64,000 bases of DNA from Gammaproteobacteria bacterium. GTDB taxonomy: Bacteria > Gemmatimonadota > Gemmatimonadetes > Longimicrobiales > Gaopeijiaceae. Made by a program: the position numbers and the translations under genes. The stretch lies in contig JAPPHB010000003.1 of NCBI GenBank assembly GCA_028821195.1, positions 1 to 64,000 of the forward strand, read 5' to 3'. The notes below the pieces were generated by a model that saw nothing but the letters and a program-made list of their open reading frames with translations, ran no database searches and was not told where the DNA came from. Positions 8,942 through 16,022 of this stretch are shown piece by piece (within the stretch, counting starts at the first letter, position 1; the number at the start of each line of letters is the position of its first letter).

Positions 8942-10537
8942 ATGGCGACCGCAATTCCGGCCACCGGTCTCGACAGCCCGATCGCCGACCCACTTCGCCG
9001 CGCCCTCCGCGGCCTCGGCGGCCGTGCCACCGTCGGCGACGTCATGGCCGCCACCGGACTCGTCCAGGCGGACGCCGAGTCCGGCCTCAAAGGGCTGCTG
9101 GAAACCTACCAGGGGCACGTGGAGGTCGGGGAAGAGGGCGATATCGTGTACGCCTTCCAGCGCCGCCTGCTGCGACGCGACCACACGCCCTTCTGGATTC
9201 GCTTCCGGACGGCCGCGGCGCGCGTGCTCAAGACCGCCTTCAAGATCTGGATCGTGGTCATGCTGGTGGTCTATTTCGTCGTCTTCGTGACCCTGCTGAT
9301 CGCGGCCCTGATCGCCGCCTCCAGGGGGAACGACCGAAACGGCGGCTCCATCCTGGGCGGCGGACGGCGCGGCGGAGGCTTCAACTTCCCCTTCCTGTTC
9401 TGGATCTGGGCCCCGGACTGGCGCCTGGGCCATCCGTATTACGGCAACCGCTTCGAGCGCCGCAGCGGCAGGAAGGTGCCCTTCTACAAGAAGGTGTTCG
9501 CCTTCGTCTTCGGTCCCGACCGGCCGCGCCCCAGCCTGCGCGATCGCGACCGCGGCATCATCCGCCTCATCCGGGCGCGCAAGGGAACGCTCACCGTGCC
9601 CGAACTCGTACGCCACAGCGGGCTGACGGTCCCGGAGGCCGAGGAGGAGATGGGGCGGCTGATGGGAGCTTACGCGGGTGATGTGCACGTCTCCCGGGGC
9701 GGCGAACTGGTCTACAGCTTCGGCGAACTGCTCGTGAGCGCCCACGGCAAGGTCAGAGCGCGCGAGCCCGCGCCGGCGTGGCAGCGCCTGGAGAAGGGCG
9801 CCGAGTTCACGGGCAACAAGACCGGAACCAACGTGCTCATCGGTTCTCTGAACGGGTTCAACCTGCTGGCGGCTCTCTCTGCCCCGGTGCTGATCTTCCC
9901 CCCGCTGGGTCTGGCGGGACTGGGGGCCGAGATCGGCCTGATCTGGGTCCCCGCGGTCTTCAGCACGCTCTTCTTCTCGGTGCCGCTGGTGAGGTGGGTC
10001 GGCCACAGGACCGAGAACACCCGCCGCCGCCTGCGCAACGTGCGCAAGGTGCTGCTGGGGATGGTCTTCCGGCAGAGCCTCGGGGGCGGAACGGCTCTCT
10101 CGGCGGAGCGCGCCACGGACGATGTGCGCATCGCGCTTGTCGACCCGAACATCGGTGCGGCCGATGTGCGCAAACAGCTCCAGGGCATCGCCGCCGAGTT
10201 CGACGCCGAGGTGGAGCCGGCCGACTCCGGCCAGATCATCTACCGCTTCCCCTCGATTCGCTCGGCCCTTCTTGGAGGAGAAGAGGTGCGGTCCGCCCTC
10301 CGCCTCGACAAGCGTTCGGTCGGACGCGTGGTCTATTCGAGCGCGGACACCCCGGAGGAGGAGTCGGCCAGGGCAATGGCCAACTTCGACCGCGAGCTGC
10401 GCAAGTCCGTGTCCGCCCCCGACTCGGTGCGCTACCTGGACGACCTCGAGCTCGCCGGCATCGAGGCTCCCTCCCCGTCGGGACGTCAGGTGAAGCCGCG
10501 GCGTCCAGCGAGGCCGAGGCGCCCGCAGAGGTGGTGA
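8942..10537 (+). CDS. Membrane protein with three winged-helix-like modules
   Basis: A 531-residue protein with no family I can name. A module of about 55 residues occurs three times: about 18-72 (RATVGDVMAATGLV ... GDIVYAF), 204-260 (GTLTVPELVRHSGLTV ... GELVYSF) and 382-436 (DDVRIALVDPNIGAADV ... GQIIYRF). Each has a helix-turn-helix-like core ending in a beta hairpin, resembling a winged helix. Hydrophobic stretches at about 100-127 and 302-352 look transmembrane. A Gly/Arg-rich loop and an aromatic FNFPFLFWIWAPDW segment lie between them. The next gene begins within its stop codon (GTGA), so the two are cotranscribed. Role unknown; a membrane-tethered regulator or scaffold is inference. 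Confidence 0.75.
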   Translation: MATAIPATGLDSPIADPLRRALRGLGGRATVGDVMAATGLVQADAESGLKGLLETYQGHVEVGEEGDIVYAFQRRLLRRDHTPFWIRFRTAAARVLKTAFKIWIVVMLVVYFVVFVTLLIAALIAASRGNDRNGGSILGGGRRGGGFNFPFLFWIWAPDWRLGHPYYGNRFERRSGRKVPFYKKVFAFVFGPDRPRPSLRDRDRGIIRLIRARKGTLTVPELVRHSGLTVPEAEEEMGRLMGAYAGDVHVSRGGELVYSFGELLVSAHGKVRAREPAPAWQRLEKGAEFTGNKTGTNVLIGSLNGFNLLAALSAPVLIFPPLGLAGLGAEIGLIWVPAVFSTLFFSVPLVRWVGHRTENTRRRLRNVRKVLLGMVFRQSLGGGTALSAERATDDVRIALVDPNIGAADVRKQLQGIAAEFDAEVEPADSGQIIYRFPSIRSALLGGEEVRSALRLDKRSVGRVVYSSADTPEEESARAMANFDRELRKSVSAPDSVRYLDDLELAGIEAPSPSGRQVKPRRPARPRRPQRW

Positions 10538-13353
10538 ACCGCTCGAGCCGGACGGGTCTGCGTACGCCGGGTGCCGTGCGTCCGGCCGGGTCGATGGCTG
10601 CGCTCCTGCTGGTCGCCTCACTCAATTCTCTCCCCGCCCCCGTGTCTCTGGCCGCCCAGCAGAACGACGGCGGCGGCGTACCGGCGCTTGCCGTGGTGCC
10701 CCACGCGGAAGCCCCGGAGGCGCGCGCCCTCCGAACGCCCACCGACATCCGGATCGACGGCCGGCTGGAGGAGACGCCGTGGAACGACGCCGCTCCGGTG
10801 ATGGAGTTCACCCAGATGGACCCGGACGAGGGCTTCCCGGTCAGCGAGCGAACCGAGGTCCGATTCCTGTACGACGACGACGCGCTCTACGTGGGCGCGC
10901 GGCTGCTGGACTCGGCACCCGTCACCACCCGGCTCGCCCGCCGGGATGCAGGGGTGCCCGACTCGGACTTCCTCACGGTGACCGTGGACAGCTACCACGA
11001 TCACCGCACCGCGTATCGCTTCTCCACCAACCCCTCGGGGATGAAGCGCGACGAGGTCCTGAGCGGCGGCTCCGGCATCTTCGGGGGAGGCAGGGGTGAC
11101 GGCCGCGGGGACAGTTCGTGGGACCCCGTCTGGGACGTCGCCACCTCGATCACGGACCAGGGCTGGTTCGTTGAGATGCGCATCCCCTTCAGCCAGCTTC
11201 GCTTCAGTACGGCCGACGATCAGGTGTGGGGGCTACAGATCGAGCGCACCATCAACCGCAACCAGGAGCGCGCCGTCTTCTCCTTCACGCCCAAGCTGGA
11301 ACCGGGCGGCGTGGCACGATTCGGGCACCTCGGCGGAATCGCGGGCGTTGCTTCCGGACGCAGACTCGAGATCCTGCCCTACGCCGGGCTGAGCGCCGAG
11401 TACATTCGCCGGACGGCGCCGGTCGACGTGACCTTCGACAACCCGTTCCGCTCGGGCTCGGACTACTTCGGCCGGGCGGGCGCCGACCTCAAGTACCGGC
11501 TGGGCTCGAACCTCACCCTCGACGCCACCGTCAACCCCGACTTCGGCCAGGTCGAGGTGGACCCGGCGGTGATCAACCTCACCGCGTTCGAGACCCGCTT
11601 CGATGAACGGCGCCCCTTCTTCGTGGAGGGCGGGGAGATCTTCCAGTTCGCGCGCGGCGGACCGGGGGGCAGTACCGGGCGCCCCCCGACGGTCATGTAC
11701 TCGCGCCGCATCGGCCGGCGGCCGCAGGGGCCGATGGCGGCGGACGCGGTCTTCTCGGACGCACCTACTTCGACCACCATCGTCGGGGCCGCCAAGATCA
11801 CCGGGAAGGTGGGGGACGGCTGGTCGGTCGGGCTGCTCGAGGCCGTGACCGGGCGCGAGATGGCCCCGTACGTGGACGCCGGCGGGATCCGAGGCGAAAC
11901 TGAACTCGAACCCGCGACCAACTACCTGGCGGGAAGGCTCCGCCGCGACCTCCGCGACGGCCTCACCCAGCTGGGCGCCATGGCCACGGCCGTCAACCGC
12001 AACCTCTCCGGCAGCATCCTCGGCGACCGCCTGCACTCCTCCGCGTACGTCGCCGGGGTGGACTTCATCCATGAGTGGGAGGACCGCTCCTGGCGCATCA
12101 ATGGGGCCCTCTCTCGTAGCCTGGTCTCGGGCAGCGAGGCGGCGATGCTGCGCACCCAGCATTCCTCCGCCCGGTACTTCCAGCGCCCCGACGACAACCG
12201 CGTGCTGGATCCGGACGCCACCTCGCTGGGCGGCCACTACGCCATGTTCGACGTGAACAAGCAGTCGGGGTCGTTCACGGCGCGCATCGCCATGGCGAGC
12301 ATCAGCCCGGGCTACGAGGTCAACGACATCGGCTTCCAGACCGAAGCCGACCGCATCATGCTCGACACCCACCTCACCTGGCGCCAGCCGCGTCCCGGAA
12401 GCTGGCTGCGCAATTGGTCGGTGTCCGGCGGTCCCGACGGCAAGTGGAACACCGCGGGCGACCGCCTGCACTCGGAGTTCAACGCCAACCTGAACTGGCA
12501 GTGGCTGAACTACTGGGGCGGCTCGGTCCGCGGTGTCATCCGGGCTCCCACCGACAATGACCGCCTGACCCGCGGCGGCCCTCTCGCCCGCGATCCCCAA
12601 TACTACGCCGGCAACGCGAACCTCTCCTCCGATTCGCGGGAGCCCGTGAGCGGACGGGCCAGTTACAACTGGGCCTTCGACGAGGCCGGATCCTGGAGCC
12701 ACACCGGATCGCTGAACGTCACCTACAAGTCGGGCGAGAAGCTGGAGCTGCATCTCGGCCCCCGGCTCACGCGCGCCTACGCCGAGGCCCAGTACGTGAC
12801 CTCGCGCGAGGACCCGCTGGCCACCGCCACCTTCGGCCGACGCTACATCTTCGCCCCCATCGATCAGACCACGCTGGCGCTCGACACCCGGCTCAACGTC
12901 ACCTTCTCGCCCACGCTGACGCTCCAGGTCTACGCCCAGCCGCTCATCTCCAGCGGAGACTACGGGGGCCTGAAGGAGTTCAGGACGCCGGGCACCTTCG
13001 ACTTCCTGCGCTATGGCGAAGACGCCGGGACCATGTACCGGCTGGAGAGCGGTGGATTCCTGATCGATCCCGACGGCTCCGGCGCGGCCCCCGAGATCAC
13101 GATCCGCGACCGCGACTTCAACGTGCGCAGCCTGCGCGGCAACGCGGTGCTGCGCTGGGAGTGGAGCCCCGGGTCGACGTTATTCCTGGTGTGGCAGCAA
13201 CGCCGCTACCACCGCGCCCTGCGGGACGCCTGGGACCCGCTCGCGTCCGACGGCATCGGCGACTTCGACTTTCGCTACGACGCCGGCGAACTGGTGCGCA
13301 TCCGCCCGGACAACATCTTCCTGATCAAGGTGAACTACTGGCTGAATCTCTGA
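10534..13353 (+). CDS. DUF5916 outer-membrane protein with N-terminal CBM9-like domain
   Basis: A 939-residue exported protein. After a signal peptide (hydrophobic MAALLLVASLNSL segment) comes a CBM9-like sugar-binding fold (RIDGRLEETPWNDAAPV, then TEVRFLYDDDALYVGARL). The DUF5916 region follows, with NPDFGQVEVDPAVINLTAFETRF and FFVEGGEIF, ending in alternating aromatic beta strands typical of an outer-membrane barrel. The terminal residue is Leu rather than the usual Phe. The start is GTG 10534, sharing four bases with the stop of the preceding membrane-protein gene; ATG 10594 would leave a shorter signal. Such proteins are common in Bacteroidota and Gemmatimonadota and are thought to act in envelope or glycan uptake, but the function is unproven. 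Confidence 0.85.
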   Translation: MNRSSRTGLRTPGAVRPAGSMAALLLVASLNSLPAPVSLAAQQNDGGGVPALAVVPHAEAPEARALRTPTDIRIDGRLEETPWNDAAPVMEFTQMDPDEGFPVSERTEVRFLYDDDALYVGARLLDSAPVTTRLARRDAGVPDSDFLTVTVDSYHDHRTAYRFSTNPSGMKRDEVLSGGSGIFGGGRGDGRGDSSWDPVWDVATSITDQGWFVEMRIPFSQLRFSTADDQVWGLQIERTINRNQERAVFSFTPKLEPGGVARFGHLGGIAGVASGRRLEILPYAGLSAEYIRRTAPVDVTFDNPFRSGSDYFGRAGADLKYRLGSNLTLDATVNPDFGQVEVDPAVINLTAFETRFDERRPFFVEGGEIFQFARGGPGGSTGRPPTVMYSRRIGRRPQGPMAADAVFSDAPTSTTIVGAAKITGKVGDGWSVGLLEAVTGREMAPYVDAGGIRGETELEPATNYLAGRLRRDLRDGLTQLGAMATAVNRNLSGSILGDRLHSSAYVAGVDFIHEWEDRSWRINGALSRSLVSGSEAAMLRTQHSSARYFQRPDDNRVLDPDATSLGGHYAMFDVNKQSGSFTARIAMASISPGYEVNDIGFQTEADRIMLDTHLTWRQPRPGSWLRNWSVSGGPDGKWNTAGDRLHSEFNANLNWQWLNYWGGSVRGVIRAPTDNDRLTRGGPLARDPQYYAGNANLSSDSREPVSGRASYNWAFDEAGSWSHTGSLNVTYKSGEKLELHLGPRLTRAYAEAQYVTSREDPLATATFGRRYIFAPIDQTTLALDTRLNVTFSPTLTLQVYAQPLISSGDYGGLKEFRTPGTFDFLRYGEDAGTMYRLESGGFLIDPDGSGAAPEITIRDRDFNVRSLRGNAVLRWEWSPGSTLFLVWQQRRYHRALRDAWDPLASDGIGDFDFRYDAGELVRIRPDNIFLIKVNYWLNL

Positions 13354-13372
13354 GCGATGGATTAGCTTGCGC

Positions 13373-13392
13373 GGGTTGGCGATCGCCAACCC
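13373..13392. terminator. Perfect 20-bp palindrome after the DUF5916 gene
   Basis: GGGTTGGCGATCGCCAACCC is a perfect palindrome 20 bases after the DUF5916 stop codon. It could form a short hairpin and end transcription, but no T-run follows, so a protein-binding site is equally possible. Confidence 0.4.
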
Positions 13393-13457
13393 GGTGAAGG
13401 CGCTCGCCAGCCAAAACGACGCGCGGCCAACGTCGGACCCCTGGCTTGGGGGCTCCC

Positions 13458-14000
13458 ATGACATCTCGCGAGAGGGCTTCAACCTCAGCCACCCTTAGAC
13501 GCGCCTTGGCGCTGCTCGTGCTCGGATCGGCGGTCCCCGGCTGCGAGTCGGCGGTAGCGCCGGACGACTCGATCACGGTCGACATCGCCGACACCGCGTC
13601 CGGGGCCTCGATCGGTTCCGTCCTGGTCGAACAAACCGCCGGCGGCGCGCGCTTCACTCCGAACCTGACCGGCCTCACCTCCGGCGAGCACGGCTTCCAC
13701 ATGCACGTGAACCCCAGCTGCGGGTCGGCCGGGCAGGACGCGGGCGGCCACTACGATCCCCTGAACACCGGGAGCCACGAGGGTCCCAACGGCAATGGTC
13801 ACCTGGGCGACCTGCCGACCTTGTCGGTCAACTCGTCGGGCGCCGCCACCACTCCGGTCGTCGCGCCCCGCGTGAGCGTGAGCGATCTTGACGGCCGTTC
13901 ACTGATGATTCACGCCGGCGGCGACAACTACTCCGACACGCCCGCGCCGCTCGGAGGCGGTGGCGCGCGAGTGGCCTGCGGGGTGGTGCCCGCCATGTGA
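13458..14000 (+). CDS. sodC: Cu/Zn superoxide dismutase, lipoprotein form
   Basis: A 180-residue periplasmic enzyme converting superoxide to oxygen and hydrogen peroxide. The signal ends in a lipobox-like VPGC with Cys29, so it is probably lipid-anchored. Metal ligands are visible and correctly spaced: His81 and His83 (FHMHV), His98, His107, His115, Asp118 and His152. Cys88 and Cys174 can form the structural disulfide. ATG 13458 is chosen over the in-frame ATG 13446 because it leaves a compact basic n-region. It follows the DUF5916 gene by about 100 bases, beyond a palindrome, and is probably transcribed separately. Confidence 0.9.
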   Translation: MTSRERASTSATLRRALALLVLGSAVPGCESAVAPDDSITVDIADTASGASIGSVLVEQTAGGARFTPNLTGLTSGEHGFHMHVNPSCGSAGQDAGGHYDPLNTGSHEGPNGNGHLGDLPTLSVNSSGAATTPVVAPRVSVSDLDGRSLMIHAGGDNYSDTPAPLGGGGARVACGVVPAM

Positions 14001-14051
14001 AGGTAGCGCGGCGAGGGTCCGGCCTTCCCTGCCGCTTGGCGTCCAGCCCTC

Positions 14052-14307
14052 TTCCGCAAGCTGCGCGGGGACGGGCACTACTACGTCGATAAGACGCACC
14101 ACGTCGAGCGTCTCGTTCGGCGCAGCTCGTCCGGGCCGAGGAGAGCTTGGCGGCTGGGCGGGCTGCGCGAGCGCGGCTACGCCGACCGGCACCGCCGGGG
14201 CCGCAAGGGCCCACCTGGTCGGCATTCACTTCCGCGAGGAGTCCCGGACCGTGACCGCGTTCGAGACGCGCGTCCCGCGAGATCGCGCTAGCAGCCAGCC
14301 GGTTTGA
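14052..14307 (+). pseudogene. Remnant of an AAA-ATPase-like / PD-(D/E)XK nuclease family gene
   Basis: Short fragments of both ends of one protein family survive. FRKLRGDGHYYVDKTHHVERLV begins at 14052 in frame 3 and matches the N-terminal start of AAA-ATPase-like proteins (PF09820 type). LRERGYADRHR begins at 14163 in the same frame, and AHLVGIHFREESRTVTAFE follows in frame 1; both resemble the extreme C-terminus of the linked PD-(D/E)XK nuclease domain. Nearly all the middle of a gene that is normally about 1.5 kb is missing, and a frameshift separates the last two pieces. It is inactive debris beside the FitAB-like locus. Family recognition is from motif memory only. Confidence 0.6.
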
Positions 14308-14345
14308 CAGCATTGCCTGCGATTGCGACCATATGATGGCAATGC
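14304..14345 (+). promoter_or_regulatory. Promoter -35 and 36-bp inverted-repeat operator of the FitAB-like locus
   Basis: TTGACA (14304-14309) is a perfect -35 hexamer. It abuts GCATTGCC (14310-14317), whose exact inverted copy GGCAATGC lies at 14338-14345. The element spans 36 bases and covers the expected -10 position. It ends 23 bases before the antitoxin start. Binding of the antitoxin-toxin complex here would repress the operon. Confidence 0.55.
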
Positions 14346-14368
14346 ATACACACTCGGGCGGGCGGGCG

Positions 14369-14605
14369 ATGGCTCAACTGACGGTTCGGAACGTGCCTCA
14401 ACAGATCATCACCAGACTCAAACAGCGCGCGGTGGCCAACGGACGGTCCGCAGAGGCCGAACACCGGGAGATCCTGCGCACGGCACTGCTTCCGGCCGAG
14501 GGCAGCTTCGCCGATCGGGCGCGGGCGATGCGCCAGCGGTTCCGGTCCTGCATCGACAGCACCGACACGATCCGAGCCGACCGGGACCGGGACGCGCCGG
14601 CGTGA
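14369..14605 (+). CDS. FitA-like ribbon-helix-helix antitoxin
   Basis: A 78-residue DNA-binding antitoxin, the same length as gonococcal FitA. The N-terminus MAQLTVRNVPQQI is the beta strand of a ribbon-helix-helix fold, followed by helix LKQRAVANGRSAEAEHREIL with the RSAEAEHREI signature of FitA-type proteins. The C-terminus is basic and would wrap the toxin active site. ATG 14369 is preferred over upstream in-frame ATGs because GGCGGG lies just before it and because the fold starts there. The stop overlaps the toxin GTG by four bases (GTGA). Confidence 0.85.
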   Translation: MAQLTVRNVPQQIITRLKQRAVANGRSAEAEHREILRTALLPAEGSFADRARAMRQRFRSCIDSTDTIRADRDRDAPA

Positions 14606-15036
14606 GAGGGTACGTCGTCGACGCGAGCGTGGCGGTCAAGTGGCTGGTCACCGAGCCGTTGTCCGACGAAGCGGCGTCGCTGCTGGACTCCGGCGTAACC
14701 CTTCTCGCTCCCGATCTGATGTTCGCGGAAGCGGCGAGCGCGCTGTCCGCCAAGTGTGGACGAGGGGAGATCGACCGCGAGGAGCTCGCGGAGATCGTAA
14801 ACCTGATGCGGGCCGCGCCCGTTGCCGTGCCGCTATCAACGCGACAACTCGCCGCATCAAGCACTCGGCTGGCCGCCGACCTCGGTCATCCCGTCTACGA
14901 TTGCTTCTACCTCGCGTTGGCGATTGACGAGGGCTACCCCGTCGTTACCGCTGACACGCGCTTCTACAGGAAGGTGCGGAAGCACCCATATCTGGGCGAC
15001 CGAATGGTCCATGTCGCGGACATCGCATTCAGTTAG
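14602..15036 (+). CDS. PIN-domain toxin (VapC/FitB type)
   Basis: A 144-residue PIN-fold endoribonuclease toxin, held inactive by the preceding antitoxin. Conserved acids are present: Asp in YVVDASVAVKW near the N-terminus, Glu in MFAEAASAL, and the C-terminal pair in YDCFYLALA and TADTRF. It starts at GTG 14602 inside the antitoxin stop, so translation is coupled and antitoxin is made first. The likely RNA target (tRNA or rRNA) cannot be read from sequence. It converges with the SUMF1-type gene, with four bases between stops. Confidence 0.85.
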   Translation: MRGYVVDASVAVKWLVTEPLSDEAASLLDSGVTLLAPDLMFAEAASALSAKCGRGEIDREELAEIVNLMRAAPVAVPLSTRQLAASSTRLAADLGHPVYDCFYLALAIDEGYPVVTADTRFYRKVRKHPYLGDRMVHVADIAFS

Positions 15037-15040
15037 CTCG

Positions 15041-15982
15041 TCAATCCCGCGCCATCACCACGCGAAACCCGATGAACTCCCGCCGCACGTCCGGGCCGGC
15101 GGCACCCCGTATGGCGGCGCGCACGTCGCGGATGCCGTCGGCGAACGAGCCTCCGCGCATCAACCAGAGGGCATCGCCCTCCAATCCCTCCCGGTCGTCG
15201 TTCTCGTCGTAGGGGTAGGGCTGCCACGGGCTGCGGGTCCACTCCCACACGTTGCCGCTCATGTCGCTCAGCCCGTAGGGGCACTCCGGGCAGGCCACTG
15301 CTCCCACGGGCTCCGGCCTGCCTGTCGCGAAGTTCGCCCTGTCCCGCCGCAACTCGTTTCCCCACGGGAAGATGCGTCCGTCGCCGCCGCGGGCCGCCTT
15401 CTCCCACTGCGCCTCGCTCGGCAGCGTCACGCCCCAGCCCTCGGCGAGTCGGCTCCTCACCTCCGGCGGCGTCGCCGGAGACTCGCGCAGAAGCTCCTCC
15501 AGCCACCGGCAGTACGCCAGGGCGTCGGGCCAGGAGACGAGGGACACGGGATGGAGCAGGGGCCCCGCGAGAGCCTGCGGGTCGACCTCATAGCCGGTGG
15601 CTTCAACGAAGGCTGCGAACTGGGCCAGGGTCACCTCGCTACGGCCGATGAGGAAGGCCGGCAAATCGACGACGCCCTGCGGCTGGTCGGTACTCCAGCG
15701 CTCGACGTCGTAGGCGAGGGTATCGATGCCGGGATCGCTCCCCATGAGGAAGGGTCCGTCGGCGATCTCCACGAAGCCCGCCAGTGCGTCGTCCGGCAGA
15801 TGGCCGAGTTCGGCGCGGTAGCCCGGAAGCTCGGGAACGGGGGCTGTGGGCTCGGCGGGAGCTGGAGCGAGTCCCCCGGAATCCATTGGCCCGGATCCGC
15901 CCCGGGCCGTCTGACTACGATAGTCCAGCCAAACGCCCGCGAAGACCACGCTTGCCGCCGCAAACGCTGCCAAGAGCCTCAT
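15041..15982 (-). CDS. SUMF1 / formylglycine-generating-enzyme-like exported protein
   Basis: A 313-residue protein with an N-terminal hydrophobic segment (LLAAFAAASVVFAGVWL) acting as signal or anchor, then a Pro-rich linker. The FGE-sulfatase (SUMF1-like) fold spans about 70-312. Typical motifs are visible: FLMGSDPG, YEVTxxQ-like SEVTLAQFAAFVEATGY, LPSEAQWEKAARGG, MSGNVWEWTRSPW and RGGSFADG. Family members either oxidise sulfatase cysteines or serve as binding domains; the catalytic cysteine pair of true formylglycine enzymes is not evident, so an enzymatic role is doubtful. It lies 40 bases downstream of the NQR2-like gene on the same strand, probably one operon. Confidence 0.8.
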   Translation of the reverse strand: MRLLAAFAAASVVFAGVWLDYRSQTARGGSGPMDSGGLAPAPAEPTAPVPELPGYRAELGHLPDDALAGFVEIADGPFLMGSDPGIDTLAYDVERWSTDQPQGVVDLPAFLIGRSEVTLAQFAAFVEATGYEVDPQALAGPLLHPVSLVSWPDALAYCRWLEELLRESPATPPEVRSRLAEGWGVTLPSEAQWEKAARGGDGRIFPWGNELRRDRANFATGRPEPVGAVACPECPYGLSDMSGNVWEWTRSPWQPYPYDENDDREGLEGDALWLMRGGSFADGIRDVRAAIRGAAGPDVRREFIGFRVVMARD

Positions 15983-16022
15983 CGGGCCTCGATTTCCCGC
16001 CCGGGAGCCTCGTCCTCAAGCC

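Noticed and set aside
13373-13392. Palindrome with GCGATCGC as a mobile-repeat signature
   Set aside because: A single copy was noticed; no family of copies can be claimed, so it is listed only as a hairpin or binding site.
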